From: Caprella mutica
Lineage: Eukaryota; Arthropoda; Malacostraca; Amphipoda; Caprellidae
Direction of reading: 5' to 3'
Assembly (NCBI GenBank): GCA_947561585.1
Contig: CANNZV010000321.1
Span: 248,001-312,000 of the forward strand
DNA length: 64,000 nucleotides
The position numbers were made by a program, and so were the translations under genes. Position 1 is the stretch's first letter. Each line of letters starts with the position of its first letter. The notes under the pieces were generated by a model. The model ran no database searches. It was not told the DNA's origin and worked only from the letters and a program-made list of their open reading frames with translations. Below, one piece after another: positions 23,640 to 37,400 of the stretch.

Positions 23640-25270
23640 CAATAGTGATCGTGAAATGTTGTCAATACCACTGCAGTTTATGGTTCAAATAACTGAAGAA
23701 GTAAGTGCAGCGTAGCAATCAGTCATGCACATTAGTACTTTCTTGAGTAGATTAAAATACAATAATTAATTTGCTATACTTATAATAAATCACTGCTAAC
23801 GTTTGTGTTACCTAAGGCATGAATTAAAATGGAACAGTTAACTATTAGGTATATTGGGAATTGTATATATTGGAAAATAGACTACACATTTTTTTAATTT
23901 AAGATATTGTAAGGATTATCAAAGGACGTGAATGTAAAATTCGAACTTTGATGAACTCTTCATGACTCTCCCGAAAAAGTCTTTCCAATTGATCCATATC
24001 TTCAAATTTACAGAATTTCTAATTACATATTGAAGGTTTTTATCTTATAAAAAAACATTATTTATTTGCCAATTGAGAAATATTTCATATGTATTGATTC
24101 TTCTACTTTTATGTTTTATGTGGTAATGGAAAATTTATAGCACAGTGAAGTTTATAAATTCCGTAACAGAAACTAACAATTTTTTTTCTAAATTCGGTTT
24201 ATTTTAAAATTTGTAATGCAGTGTGGTACATAGGGCAAGTTCCAAGTTATCGGACGGTTCCACATGTTATAGGACCGTCCGAGTTTGGATGGTTAACCAC
24301 AAAAGTTAAATCGTTTCGTCTCACATGTCCGGAAGTGTGGAACAGCTGATTACTAGGAACTTACCATAGAAAGTATACTAAATAAATGTCAGCTATTTTT
24401 TTCTTTTCAGACATTGGTTGAAATGACCCGTAGATGTATTAAGGGGAAAAAGCAGTATCAACTAAAAAGAAGCTTTACCACAGAAACATGCCACCGAGGT
24501 GACAGTTTTGCAGAGTATTATTTTTTTTAAATAGGAAGGACTCTTGAGTGATTGTGTTGGTTTATTAATGTGAACTTTCCCCTTATTATTTCCCTTAGGA
24601 AAAAGTAATTTAGCTAATAACTATATAAGTTGAATCAGGAATATTTATAATGAAATATGGCACATTCAATAATTTATTTTACATGTGATATTTTTAATAG
24701 CTACACATGTAAATACACCTGTATAATAATACACGTTAGATTTTTACAGACCTCTAGAAGAGCTGTAAGATCTAACGTCAACAAACGTTTAGGTCTTTAC
24801 GATACTAGAAAAGTAAGTAAACAAACCACATTGAGTGAGCAAGTGTGTGATTTTATTTAAATACATAAACCGCTGTTTGTAAAATAATTGTCATCAATTT
24901 GAACATTTAAGAAATGAATTCTTCAATTTCGTTAGTTTTCTGTATTCGAATCTATTTCATTTCCCTCCGTGTTCTACAGACACCTACATGTTTTCACCTC
25001 ATTCAAAGTGTGTATACATTTTTTACCACACCCTGTAATTAATACTTATTTAATATTTTTCATTTTTTTTACATCTGTATTTATTACAAAAATGGGTGAA
25101 AATGAATGTTATTGGAAAAGAAAATTGAAATTTAAGTAATATAAAAATATATATATATTAATGTACCAAGCGATTTAAGTCAAACTATTTCGCATTGACT
25201 CATTAAAATGAATAACTCTCGATGACAATTGTTTGGACTGCCCCTTCTAAGTTAGATACTATATAGGTAT
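23640..25270. other. Upstream flank of LDH; one hairpin remnant
   Basis: No gene is recognised. 24235-24330 contains TCGGACGGTTCC...GGACCGTCCGA and GTGTGGAACAGC, words shared with 4900-5095 and 30725-30905 (GGTTCCACAT, ATCGGA), so it is a MITE remnant. The promoter and 5' UTR of LDH presumably lie just above 23622, but no core element was identified. Confidence 0.45.
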
Positions 25271-25274
25271 ATCC

Positions 25275-27090
25275 TGAGGGGTGCTAGGAAAATTACATCT
25301 GGGATAACTGCCACTGGGAAATTGCACCCGAGAAAACTTTCTCTGGGAAAACTGCCACCCGGAAAATTGCAACTGAGGAAAATTGCCACTATATAAAACA
25401 TTAACATTCAAACTAAAATATATATAAGAGTCAATTAAAAAAACTAAGTGAGCTTGGTAATTAGTCTTAGTAAATGGGATGAATTTGCAAGTTTGCCAAC
25501 AGAATGTAAAGTTAGATACGATTTGAGACTTAAAATTTCGCGATCAAATACCCCTACCTAATAAATAGTGAACAAATGGAGAGAGCATTTTTCTGCAGAA
25601 CATTGCTGGTATAAATAAGATTGATAGAGGATGGAATAAGGATAGTTAAATTAAATTATTTAGTTATAAGAGGAAGATCTGCATAAAATACCACCAAAAA
25701 AAGACAAATACAAGGAACCCCATGAGTAGAAGGGAGACAAGCAGGTGGCTAAGGAAACATAGTTACTGAATGGTAGTCCGCATGCATGGTGATCACAATT
25801 ATGGAAACATTTGAATGAATAAAATTGAGAGGATATACCTTATCATTATTTAAAAAAATTGGATAAAAATATTTATTATTAAAAATAATTATTTTATATT
25901 TCAGATCCTGAAGATTGTAAATAGTCAAAACGTTGTAGTGTTTTCTTGTAAATAAATATTTTAATACAAAATCAATTTTAATAATGATAAGGTATATCCT
26001 CTATATTTTATTCACTCTGAAGTTAAAGTGCTGTGCTATAAGTGATTTATAAAAGAAAATTATCTAACAAGAATGAGAAAGGGACGGAATCCATAAAAAT
26101 TCGTCCACGGAAAATTCGTCCGTCCATTAAACGCAAAATAATTAATTTAAATGGAACAAAAGGTTAAGATAAATGTTTTGGTATAAGGTAATTTAATGTA
26201 TATAGGTGATAGTACATAGTTAATCTACTTTGTTGTATCCATTATAAAGTTTGTTGTACTGCAAAATTCATGATTGTAAATAAACATTAAGATTGATAGA
26301 TATACAATAATTTTATGAACTTAAATTAAGATAAAATGTTTGGTGCCTTAGCGTTCTTAACACCTGAAGATGTTGTTGGCGTTAGTGATATTTCATGCGA
26401 TGATACGAATTGAGTTTTTAACTCTTTGAAGCTACGTACATTGGATCACAAAACTAGGAAGACGAAACCAACGTGAAAACCCATTATATCCAGTTGAATT
26501 TTGTAATGTTCAAGAAAGAGCATCCTAATATTTGGTGTAAGAGTTAACCCTAAATAAAAATATTCAAACAAAGAGAGATGTCACACAGCGTAAAAGGCCA
26601 AAATAGCGAGATATTGTCGGACAAATATAAAGCTATAGTATTGCAATGCACTCCGAATGAAACAATTTTTTTGACAAATATAGCATTGCTGAGGAATCCA
26701 GCTATTCAATTTAAATATTTGTTTAATTTATTTTTTATCGTTTCTTAAATCTTTTAATTTATAAATAATATAATATATTAGCTACATATAATGAAATTTT
26801 TCATCAACAGTTATAACTTCTGAATATATGTGTTATTTTCATCTAACCAGATTATAAGCGACTGCAATTATCTCTTTCATATATTGTTAACACTCAATAA
26901 TAATTTAATTTTCCTAGCACCACATTTACGGACAGAAAAGAGAAACTAAGAAATAGATAGAGGTCTATAAACCGATATTTTTTAGTTTGTATGTTAAGGT
27001 ATTTTATAATGGCCATTTTCCTCAGTAGCCATTTTCCCACACTGGCAATTTTCCCACAGTGGCAGTTTTCCCAGTGGCACAACTAGGTAT
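25275..27090. mobile_element. Foldback element with GGCAATTTTCC subterminal repeats
   Basis: The left arm (25276-25430: GGTGCTAGGAAAATTAC, AACTGCCACTGGGAAATTG, GAAAATTGCCACT, ACATTAACATTCAAAC) is mirrored by the right arm (26990-27085: TATGTTAAGG, GGCCATTTTCC, GGCAATTTTCCCACAGTGGC, TTTTCCCAGTGGCAC). AATTTTCCTAGCACCA also occurs in reverse at 26909. Arms are about 150 bp and the total about 1.8 kb. The middle (26340-26720) may be decayed coding sequence, but no protein could be recognised. Confidence 0.7.
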
Positions 27091-27094
27091 AGGC

Positions 27095-27760
27095 TATTAA
27101 TAAATTCATCACAAGGAACAAGAAGAGGCTGATACCTTCATAAGAATATTTCATGCTTGAGATTCTTGTTCTCCTTATTTTTGCTTAGATATCTAGTTAA
27201 TTTCTCTATACTCTAAACTATCTTAATATTCAATTTGATGTTGCGTTTTGTATATACATTTTGTATATTTTGTATATTCTGAGTTTTGTATATACCTACA
27301 GGGTACCTATGCTAAAAGCACAAGTACCTACATAGAATAGGAAGTAGGTTATCTCTATTATTTCTAAATTTACTCCAGATCTGGGCAGTGACGCATTGAA
27401 ATTTAGGGAAAATTGAAAAATAATTTACTAACATGTACAATAATTATGTTAGGCGTCTTCATGAAAATGTATTTATAATAGTAACCTTTTTGATAGTTGT
27501 GTGCTTATCATATGTCACAAAAGAAGCAATTCCATAGCTACATTAAAAGTTTCATTTTATTGACTACCTATATCGGTGTATGGCAACATTTCCTACACGC
27601 AATTAGGTACTTAGATTATTTTATTCTTTATAGAATACAAAACCTGGTTATTGCTTATGCAGATTCTACAGTGTATCACACAGTAGAAATAAATACAAAG
27701 TCTTGAAAATTAAGATTATTATCAAATATATCCTTCCACTATTTCAATATGGCAACATCT
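27095..27760. other. No gene recognised
   Basis: AT-rich sequence. 27235-27300 has several TTTTGTATATA repeats, and the plus-strand open frame 27497-27706 has no domain. Confidence 0.4.
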
Positions 27761-27765
27761 TCATG

Positions 27766-28108
27766 TGACGTCACCACCCAGAATTCCCTAAATCTAGATT
27801 TCGGTTCCTCGGGAGCAAGGAATTTATAGTACCTACTAGAACTTTAACAAAGTCTCTCAGCTACGATATTAGGTCTGTTTTTCGGTCCACTGCTATATGC
27901 GTGGTAGTGACAATAGAGTGATTTGTTATCGTGACGTCATTAAGGCAACAGACTTAATCGAAAATTAGGCTCAAGTAGTTTGAATAACTGAATACAGTCA
28001 ATACACCATTACTCTTTTCTTATATTGGCAATAAATAAACATTTTTTATAATTTAACACTCTTCGATTACCTTAAATTTGATTTTAGAGTGTTGCTGTGA
28101 TGACGTCA
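27766..28108. promoter_or_regulatory. Three TGACGTCA (CRE-type) octamers
   Basis: Perfect palindromic TGACGTCA occurs at 27766-27773, 27932-27939 and 28101-28108, with two more inside the adjacent inverted repeat (28211-28218, 29417-29424). The octamer is the classic CREB/ATF binding site. No adjacent gene is recognised, so function is open; the sites may belong to the mobile element. Confidence 0.4.
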
Positions 28109-28146
28109 CGTACACTAACCGTCTCGATTGTACTACTCGTGGTACT

Positions 28147-29490
28147 ACTATATTCTGTACAGGATACAGGAACATAAACGGGTATAGTACCTAGTAGACG
28201 ACACAAAATATGACGTCACCACAACAACACATTCCTTGTTTGTGACCGAGCAGCTCATAATTCCTCGCATTTGCATGTTAATATCGAGAAGTTCAAAGTA
28301 TTTTTTTATAAGGGTTTCGTGCAAAAGAAAAGCGGAAATGGCGATTGAACCTAAAAGTTGAATATATAGATATAATTCAGGTGTGTTTTTATTGTTCATT
28401 TATTTAACTCATCTATAGAAAATAGGGTCTTGAAAATATGCTAGATAGGAGCCTAAACTTGTGTTAGTTAACTGCTAAATTATAGTTCCTATGAATAACA
28501 AATAAGGAAAAAAAAATAATAATGAAAATACAATTTAACCAATGCCTAGTTAGTAATTGATAAGAAAAAAATTAAATTTGGAAGTGACTAAGTTTAAGTA
28601 GGTTTTCCCATGTTTCAAAGTGTGGTCAGAGTCGCCATTTTCAGTCACTCGGTGGTCACGTCAAACTATAGATTCGATCAGATGATTACCATACCCTATG
28701 TTACTGTATCCTGATTCTATATACTCGTATTCCGTGAGTAAGCATGGATGAGCATTGAGCAGTGTACTAGACGGCAGATAGCCTAGCTACATCTAAACAA
28801 AATGTTAGCCGCCTGTCGTGGAGTTGATCTACTTCCTACTCTATGCACTGTGGGCCACCCTACCTCTGAACATTTAGCATATAGAAGTATAGCGGCTAGT
28901 CTAGTTCTGTTCAATGGTTGACATCAGGATACAGTAACATAGGGTATGGTAATCAGCTGATAGAATCTATAGTTTGACGTGACCACCGGATGACTGGAAA
29001 TGGCGACTCTGACCACACTTTGAAATATGGGAAAACCTACTTAAACTTAGCACTTCTAAATTTAATTTTTTTCTGATCAATTACTACTAGGCATATGTTA
29101 AATTGTATTACATTATTGTTTTCCTTATTTGTTATTCATAGGAACTACAATTTAGCAGTTAACTAGCACTACTTTACGCTCCTAGATAGCATATTTTCAA
29201 GACCCTATTTCTTATAGATAAGTTAAAGAAATTAACAATAAAAACACACCTGAATTATATCTATATATTCAACTTTGAGGTTCAAACGCCATTTCCGCTT
29301 TTCTTTTGTACGAAACCCTTATAAAATGACTTCAAACTTCTTGATATTTACATGCAAATACGAGGAATTATGGGCCGCTCGGCACTCGGTCACAAACAAG
29401 GAATGTGTTGTTGTGGTGACGTCATATTTTTGTGTCGTCTGCTAGGTACTATACCCGATTATGTTCCTGTACCGTGGTTGACATAACAGA
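28147..29490. mobile_element. 1.3-kb inverted repeat, ~560-bp arms
   Basis: 28147-28710 is the reverse complement, with a few percent differences, of 28925-29490. Matching pairs include GTTTGTGACCGAG / CGGTCACAAAC, AAGCGGAAATGGCG / CGCCATTTCCGCTT, GTAGGTTTTCCCAT / ATGGGAAAACCTAC and GTCACGTCAAACTATAG / CTATAGTTTGACGTGAC. The loop of about 215 bp (28711-28924) is unrelated sequence. No clean target duplication was found and neither arm codes for protein. A foldback transposon or inverted duplication is the likely origin. Confidence 0.85.
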
Positions 29491-30400
29491 ATAGTTAGGC
29501 ATTATCTCACTACCTACTGAGTAATATTACCCTGAGGTTGGTTAAAGTAGCTACTCCGATGACTCTACCTAACTAGAAATGATCATTCATTGATCAGCGG
29601 CCAATGAATTATAGTGTTTGGAATACATGTAGGTACTTTAATTTTAGCAGCTGTTAGAAATTAACGTATGCCTAGGCTTAGAGGCTACCACAGAAGTCAA
29701 ACTCGATAAGAAGAATACCTAGGTATTTATCATTCGGTAACCCATCTAAAGTTTCCTATAGGTACCTATTAATAATATTTGCATTCATTGTGAATTTGAT
29801 TTTGTCATATGTAATTCTATCAATCTAGCTATACCTTACCTTTTAGAGTTTTTGCAGAAACTAGTGAAATTTAGCTTTATGTTGATTCATATATTAATGA
29901 ATTATCCTAGACACTAACGATTACAGTATTAGTATTTACAGATAAAATATAAGAGTCAAGTAGAATGGTTATCATTTTCATTTGGGGATTTGATACCACC
30001 AGCCCATATATTAGAAGAGTTATATATTTCATTATGAATATTAAGATGTAGAGAAAATTATATTATATTATGATGGAACGAGTACATATTCTTTTTTATA
30101 GCTATGGCCTATGTGGTTATTAAATTACTTGAGTTACTAACAATTGTAATTATTAGCTATCTATATATATGTTAGAAAAAAAAAGCTCTATGTGTCTTAA
30201 ATATACCTATTAGAATTAAGATATCACAAATTCAAAATAATTTTTAGGCTAATTGTTAATTTTCACTACATCTCAATTTTAACTATTATCAAATATAATT
30301 GTTAAGTATTTAAAATCAAATTACCTACTTTGATTGCCAAGCTCGATCATTGATTCTATAATCGATTGTTATTTTTTTAACGCTGTTCTCTTTATTGTAT
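29491..30400. other. No feature recognised
   Basis: AT-rich sequence, possibly the upstream or intronic flank of the candidate exon at 30406. Confidence 0.4.
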
Positions 30401-30405
30401 TCTAG

Positions 30406-30467
30406 AGAAATTCAGGCAGAACATGGCTAGAAGAAAAAGTAGGCAGTCTGCCCCTTCTGTCAAAAAA
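30406..30467 (+). CDS. Candidate first coding exon, basic N-terminus
   Basis: A strong acceptor (TTTATTGTATTCTAG) is followed by 17 nt, an ATG in good context (AGAACATGG), 15 codons reading MARRKSRQSAPSVKK, and a consensus donor AAA/GTGAGTAG. Both splice sites and the start are good, so this is probably a real 5' exon of a plus-strand gene with a basic N-terminal segment. No continuation was found before the satellite at 34.4 kb; the rest may lie beyond a long intron. Identity is unknown. Confidence 0.45.
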
Positions 30468-30519
30468 GTGAGTAGAATGTTTATTGGTAGTTGTTTACAC
30501 ACATATGCATGGCTATGTA

Positions 30520-31290
30520 CAGGCAAGCCTCGCTTTAAGTACAACTCACTTTAGTAAAAGTGGTACTTATTTCGAGTCATGTTTCGAAATAAGAACCGTT
30601 CGTAGACATAGAAAACGGAGACAATTTTTTGTGATAATTTCACGGTAACTAAAAAAACATCAAAATTATAATCCAGATAAGGTTATTAAGAGCAATTGGT
30701 GCAGAAATTCAACTTGTCCTATTTTAGGGTTAGTTCCGTGTTATTGCACGGTTCCATATTTTCGAACACGTGAAAATCTTTATATAATAATCATTATTAA
30801 AATTTAATTTCAATTGGCATCCATGATACCAATTAGAATAGAAGTTAAATAACAATTATAATATTTTCTTTTCTGACGTGTCCGAAACTGTAGAACTAAC
30901 CAATAACTTGAAAAATATTCATAGAGCATAAAATTGCTTTTTGTTAAATGTAGCACAATAATTATAGAATTCTAAGTATCTATTAATTACTCACCTATAC
31001 TGAGTGAGAGTTAAGCTATGGATGGATTTTAAAACATTTGATAAATGCACGACTTTAAACTTTTTCATCACAGTCACAAACAATGGACGACTGTATATTT
31101 TTATTATTATATGCTTATATACGTAGTACTCTAATAACTCTAAAACAAATTTTCTTTCTATAACTCATAGAGAATGAGATATATAATTAAGGCGTGACAA
31201 TTATAAATTTCTTGTTACTTTACCTCGCTTTAGTTACTGTTTGGTAACTAAACTGAGTCGTGATTTGGTAACTAAAGCGGGGGATGACTG
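30520..31290. mobile_element. pogo/Tigger-like MITE
   Basis: Inverted ends CAGGCAAGCCTCGCTTTAAG and, in reverse, CAGTCATCCCCCGCTTTAG are flanked by TA on both sides (30518-30519 and 31291-31292). CAGGCATACCTCG-type ends are characteristic of the pogo/Tigger group of Tc1/mariner elements (from memory). The 771-bp interior has no transposase frame. Confidence 0.75.
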
Positions 31291-31363
31291 TATTGAGATG
31301 GCGAATAATTAACTCATTTTCCAACACAAAGATCGGTGACCGGTATAGTCCACCCGGGTGTAG

Positions 31364-31725
31364 AACATGGGTATTGGTCATAAGTCCCCCAGGTCAAGAG
31401 CCCCCCAGTCATGAGCCCCCCGGTCAACAGCCCCACCGGTCATGAGCCCCCCCCCTGTTTTTTAATCCTTATTTACCTATATTATTTAATCCTTATTGAC
31501 ACTTATGTAGTTCATTACTGATTAAACATAAAATATATGTGTGTAGTACAACAAACAAACCAGCGGATACAACAAACTACATTAGCAACTCTCAGTTATT
31601 TCTATCTAAGTAGTTCTTCATTTGTTTAACTAGGTGTTTTTAAGGATTAAAAAAACAGGGAGGGGGGGCTCGTGGCTTATGACCTAGAGGGGACTCTTGA
31701 CCGGGGGGCTCTTGACCGTACCACG
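31364..31725. mobile_element. Foldback element with C-rich subterminal repeats
   Basis: 31364-31465 contains CATAAGTCCCCCAGGTCAAGAGCC and three more phrases of CCCCCCGGTCA(T/A)GAGCC type, then CTGTTTTTTAATCC. 31645-31720 is the reverse (GGATTAAAAAAACAGG, GGGGGGCTCGTGGCTTATGA, GACCGGGGGGCTCTTGACC). The AT-rich spacer is about 180 bp. The general plan matches the other foldback elements in the window. Confidence 0.75.
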
Positions 31726-34420
31726 TAGAACATAAGCCGATCAGGAAACAGACTATTCCCCGCCGGACTTTTCCCCGCCTAATTATTTTTAATTTAAACT
31801 ATGGAAGACAATTTACTATTGAGATTTATTAAATTAGTTTTTTGAATAAAAATCGTTTTGACCAATAAATTCATTTCCATGAAATTGTAAATCCAAGTCC
31901 GCCGTCACAACTAATCAATTTTTTGGATTTTTTTCAAACATTGTTGTATGGAAATTGGTCACTTACCAACTCCTTGAACCGATAATTAGTTTTCATTGTA
32001 GATTTTGTACATTATATGATTTATATATAAATCGTCCTCAAATTTGACTACTTGAAAAGTTTTAATTTAAGGATTTCAACACTCTAATGACCTAACAGCT
32101 GAGCCTAACTATGTATTTTTATAATAATGGTTAAACTCTTTTAAGTTCTTTAAGGTATAAATATTAGATATGCATAATAGAAAAAAGACGCTATTAAAAG
32201 AGGTCAATATTAAGTATAATAAAAAAAATCTATACTAAAAATCTATAAATTCTGTAATATATTAATTGACAAATTAATAAACTGCAATTAAATTTAGTAG
32301 TGATCTGTAAAAGTATATATTTCAACGAGAAGTAAATAGATCACCGTTTTTTATAATAGCAGGCAAAGAAAATGATAAATTCGCGATATGTATAACTATA
32401 TAGAGTTAGAATAAACTAAATTAATCGTAACTGATCAGACTAAATTGCGACATTTGACAATCCCTTAGAATTGTTGTAACGTTTGAACTTTGTAGCATAT
32501 GTATCTTAATTATATGCAAATTTACGAAGATCCAGTCTTAAAATTAAAACTACCAATATGGACACATACGGATAGCGCTAGGGTTATGCTCTTCAACTAC
32601 GAGGTCTTAGATGACGCATCATTGGAGTTTTAGTCATATGCACAAACAAATATTCATTTCCATGGCTATTGATTGTCTGTGAAAAGTTCACCCCTCTATT
32701 GCCTGAGAAACAAATGGAAAATCTTCTGATGATAATAACTTACTATTTGGAAGATAAATAATCAAAATATTAAGTAACTGAGTGTACAAATAGAATATTT
32801 GAAATAAACTATCATTTAGATAATTAGTTGATAAGTAAGTGATTCTAAATATAAACACACTCTAAGTCTCTAGGAAATTATTCAGTTTCTATTATTCATT
32901 ATCTATATTATGATTTTGTTTTGACAATTAATTAAATTATGATTGCTTTTATGTAGTAACAAGATAAGAAATTACATGACTTTTAAACGGGAGATAAGAA
33001 ACTGAAAATGTATCCCATTGGATAAGGAGGTAAAACTGATGGACTGCTTTTTGATATCATTCATTTCATTCTAATCTGATATTTTCTAACCCATTGCCTA
33101 TTTCGATTGACGAATATTATTTTTTCCTAAATATCACTTTGTTCATTAGTAAATAGTTATACACAGCTAACGTTATTTTCTCACTCTGAAAGTTGGACAG
33201 GTAATATTTTTAACTGTGAAGTAAATTGAAGACTGTTTAACGTTTTACACACACCTCTGAAATGAAATTCTATTGAATATCAAGAATAACCTTGAACACT
33301 TAATCGATATGTGTTTGCATTTTCATCAATTTAATAAATAATGAAATAGATTTTCGTGATCATTTTTTAAAAATTGTATATTCACGAATTTTCATCAAAT
33401 TTAGGAAGTTATGTAAGGATTTTAGAAGGGACAAGCGTATTAAATTGGTTTCCAACTTATTACGAGTTAAATTTATTTCCAAATCGAGACCGTATGCAGA
33501 TTTTCCTATTTATAACCCACCTTTATTAAGTGCAAATGGGAATGTTGCAGAGAGATGTACGATAGGGGTAGCGACGCGACAGAAGGTGCTAGCAGACTGA
33601 AGCTGGCGATAAGGACATCACGTACGCTACACTGAAGCATCAGCTGCCAGTTGAGCGAGGATTGAAATACAAACGTTCAGCCAAGGTCAAACATAGGTGA
33701 CCTTGGGGGTCAATTTAGTTATACAATGATATATGGCCTAATGTTTACTTATTATCTATCGAATGATATTTTAGAAATTGATATTGGCAAGTAATTTATT
33801 TTCATTGTATTTAACAGATAAAGTTCTTTTCCCAAAATAACGTATTAGAAAGAGACTTCATTGCCTTGGTAGCACGTCAGCATACTATATACTGAACACT
33901 CTATATAGGAATAAACTTCAAAATAATGAACCATGTGACTAAATCAATATTATTTCACTGCACTCATTGTGAAATATGTGAGGTTACAGTTTTGGGTGAA
34001 TTGAAAGTACGTTTATTATACTTTAACTAATACGGTAGTAAGGCAACGCATCACTATAGACTATAGAGTGATGCATAGTCTATAGTAGGACTATAGAGTG
34101 ATGGGAAAATAATCATATTGACATAATATGTACTAAATATACTGCGAATGAAGAGACTCAATGGGAAAAGTACTCGTCAATAATATTGAAGATGAGCTGC
34201 TCAAAGTAAAACATCGGTAAAAACGATCTAAATCGAATATATAAGATGTAATTCATTAATGATGGTATAATGAAGAAGAATAAATCAGGTGATAACATTG
34301 AGTTATTCTTAACATTGAGTCAGTCGCTGAAGGTCAGCTGATGTAAGATGTTGCACCATGACTGTGAACGTGCACTGAAATGATTTACCGGTAGTGAATG
34401 TCACCAGACGGTACGTCACG
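31726..34420. other. Intergenic AT-rich DNA with a CpG-rich patch
   Basis: No gene is assigned. 31762-31786 has two TTCCCCGCC phrases. 32570-32612 is a minus-strand fragment of the 450-bp repeat (AGCGCTAGGGTTATGCTC). 33545-33670 is strikingly richer in CpG than its surroundings (GATGTACGATAGGGG, AGCGACGCGACAG, CACGTACGCTAC), which could mark a promoter or a terminal exon. 34045-34100 is a hairpin-rich repeat (CTATAGAGTGATGCATAGTCTATAG). Confidence 0.45.
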
Positions 34421-34426
34421 AGGAGG

Positions 34427-37400
34427 AACTACACAAACCATAAAATTCATGTGGTAGAACTACACAAACCATAATTTCATGTGGTAGAACTACACAAACC
34501 ATAAAATTCATGTGGTAGAACTACACAAACCATAACATCTCTCTGGTGGAACAACACAAACCATAACATCTCTGTGGTAGAACTACACAAACCATAACAT
34601 CTCTGTGGTAAAACTACACAAACCATAACATCTCTCTGGTGGAACTACACAAACCATAACATCTCTCTGGTGGAACTACACAAACCATAACATCTCTGTG
34701 GTAGAACTACACAAACCATAAAATTCATGTGGTAGAACTACACAAACCATAACATCTCTCTGGTGGAACAACACAAACCATAACATCTCTGTGGTAGAAC
34801 TACACAAACCATAACATCTCTGTGGTAAAACTACACAAACCATAACATCTCTCTGGTGGAATTACACAAACCATAACATCTCTCTGGTGGAACTACACAA
34901 ACCATAACATCTCTGTGGTAGAACTACACAAACCATAACATCTCTGTGGTAGAACTACACAAACCATAACATCTCTGTGGTAGAACTACACAAACCATAA
35001 CATCTCTGTGGTAGAACTACACAAACCATAACATATCTGTGGTAGAACTACACAAACCATAACATCTCTCTGGTGGAACTACACAAACCATAACATCTCT
35101 CTGGTGGAACTACACAAACCATAACATCTCTCTGGTGGAACAACACAAACCATAACATCTCTGTGGTAGAACTACACAAACCATAACATCTCTGTGGTAG
35201 AACTACACAAACCATAACATATCTGTGGTAGAACTACACAAACCATAACATCTCTGTGGTAGAACTACACAAACCATAACATCTCTCTGGTGGAACAACA
35301 CAAACCATAACATCTCACTGGTGGAACTACACAAACCATAACATCTCTCTGGTGGAACTACACAAACCATAACATCTCTGTGGTAGAACTACACAAACCA
35401 TAACATCTCTGTGGTGGAACTACACAAACCATAACATCTCTGTGGTAGAACTACACAAACCATAACATCTCTGTGGTAGAACTACACAAACCATAACATC
35501 TCTGTGGTAGAACTACACAAACCATAACATCTCTGTGGTAGAACTACACAAACCATAACATATCCGTGGTAGAACTACACAAACCATAACATCTCTCTGG
35601 TGGAACTACACAAACCATAACATCTCTCTGGTGGAACTACACAAACCATAACATCTCTCTGGTGGAACTACACAATCATAACATCTCTGTGGTAGAACTA
35701 CACAAACCATAACATCTCTGTGGTAGAACTACACAAACCATAACATCTCTGTGGTAGAACTACACAAACCATAACATCTCTGTGGTAGAACTACACAAAC
35801 CATAACATATCTGTGGTAGAACTACACAAACCATAACATCTCTCTGGTGGAACTACACAAACCATAACATCTCTCTGGTGGAACTACACAAACCATAACA
35901 TCTCTCTGGTGGAACTACACAAACCATAACATCTCTGTGGTAGAACTACACAAACCATAACATCTCTGTGGTGGAACTACACAAACCATAACATCTCTGT
36001 GGTAGAACTACACAAACCATAACATCTCTGTGGTAGAACTACACAAACCATAACATCTCTCTGGTGGAACTACACAAACCATAACATCTCTCTGGTGGAA
36101 CTACACAAACCATAACATCTCTCTGGTGGAACTACACAAACCATAACATCTCTCTGGTGGAACAACACAAACCATAACATCTCTGTGGTAGAACTACACA
36201 AACCATAACATCTCTGTGGTAGAACTACACAAACCATAACATCTCTCTGGTGGAACAACACAAACCATAACATCTCTGTGGTAGAACTACACAAACCATA
36301 ACATCTCTGTGGTAGAACTACACAAACCATAACATATCTGTGGTAGAACTACACAAACCATAACATCTCTGTGGTAGAACTACACAAACCATAACATCTC
36401 TCTGGTGGAACAACACAAACCATAACATCTCACTGGTGGAACTACACAAACCATAACATCTCTCTGGTGGAACTACACAAACCATAACATCTCTGTGGTA
36501 GAACTACACAAACCATAACATCTCTGTGGTGGAACTACACAAACCATAACATCTCTGTGGTAGAACTACACAAACCATAACATCTCTGTGGTAGAACTAC
36601 ACAAACCATAACATCTCTGTGGTAGAACTACACAAACCATAACATCTCTGTGGTAGAACTACACAAACCATAACATATCCGTGGTAGAACTACACAAACC
36701 ATAACATCTCTCTGGTGGAACTACACAAACCATAACATCTCTCTGGTGGAACTACACAAACCATAACATCTCTCTGGTGGAACTACACAATCATAACATC
36801 TCTGTGGTAGAACTACACAAACCATAACATCTCTGTGGTAGAACTACACAAACCATAACATCTCTGTGGTAGAACTACACAAACCATAACATCTCTGTGG
36901 TAGAACTACACAAACCATAACATATCTGTGGTAGAACTACACAAACCATAACATCTCTCTGGTGGAACTACACAAACCATAACATCTCTCTGGTGGAACT
37001 ACACAAACCATAACATCTCTCTGGTGGAACTACACAAACCATAACATCTCTGTGGTAGAACTACACAAACCATAACATCTCTGTGGTGGAACTACACAAA
37101 CCATAACATCTCTGTGGTAGAACTACACAAACCATAACATCTCTGTGGTAGAACTACACAAACCATAACATCTCTCTGGTGGAACTACACAAACCATAAC
37201 ATCTCTCTGGTGGAACTACACAAACCATAACATCTCTCTGGTGGAACTACACAAACCATAACATCTCTCTGGTGGAACAACACAAACCATAACATCTCTG
37301 TGGTAGAACTACACAAACCATAACATCTCTGTGGTAGAACTACACAAACCATAACATCTCTGTGGTAGAACTACACAAACCATAACATCTCTGTGGTAGA

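Noticed and set aside
36070..36330. 86-codon open frame of repeated VMVCVV/CYGLCSST phrases
   Set aside because: It is a translation of the 31-bp minisatellite; the period is not a multiple of 3 and openness depends on single unit variants.
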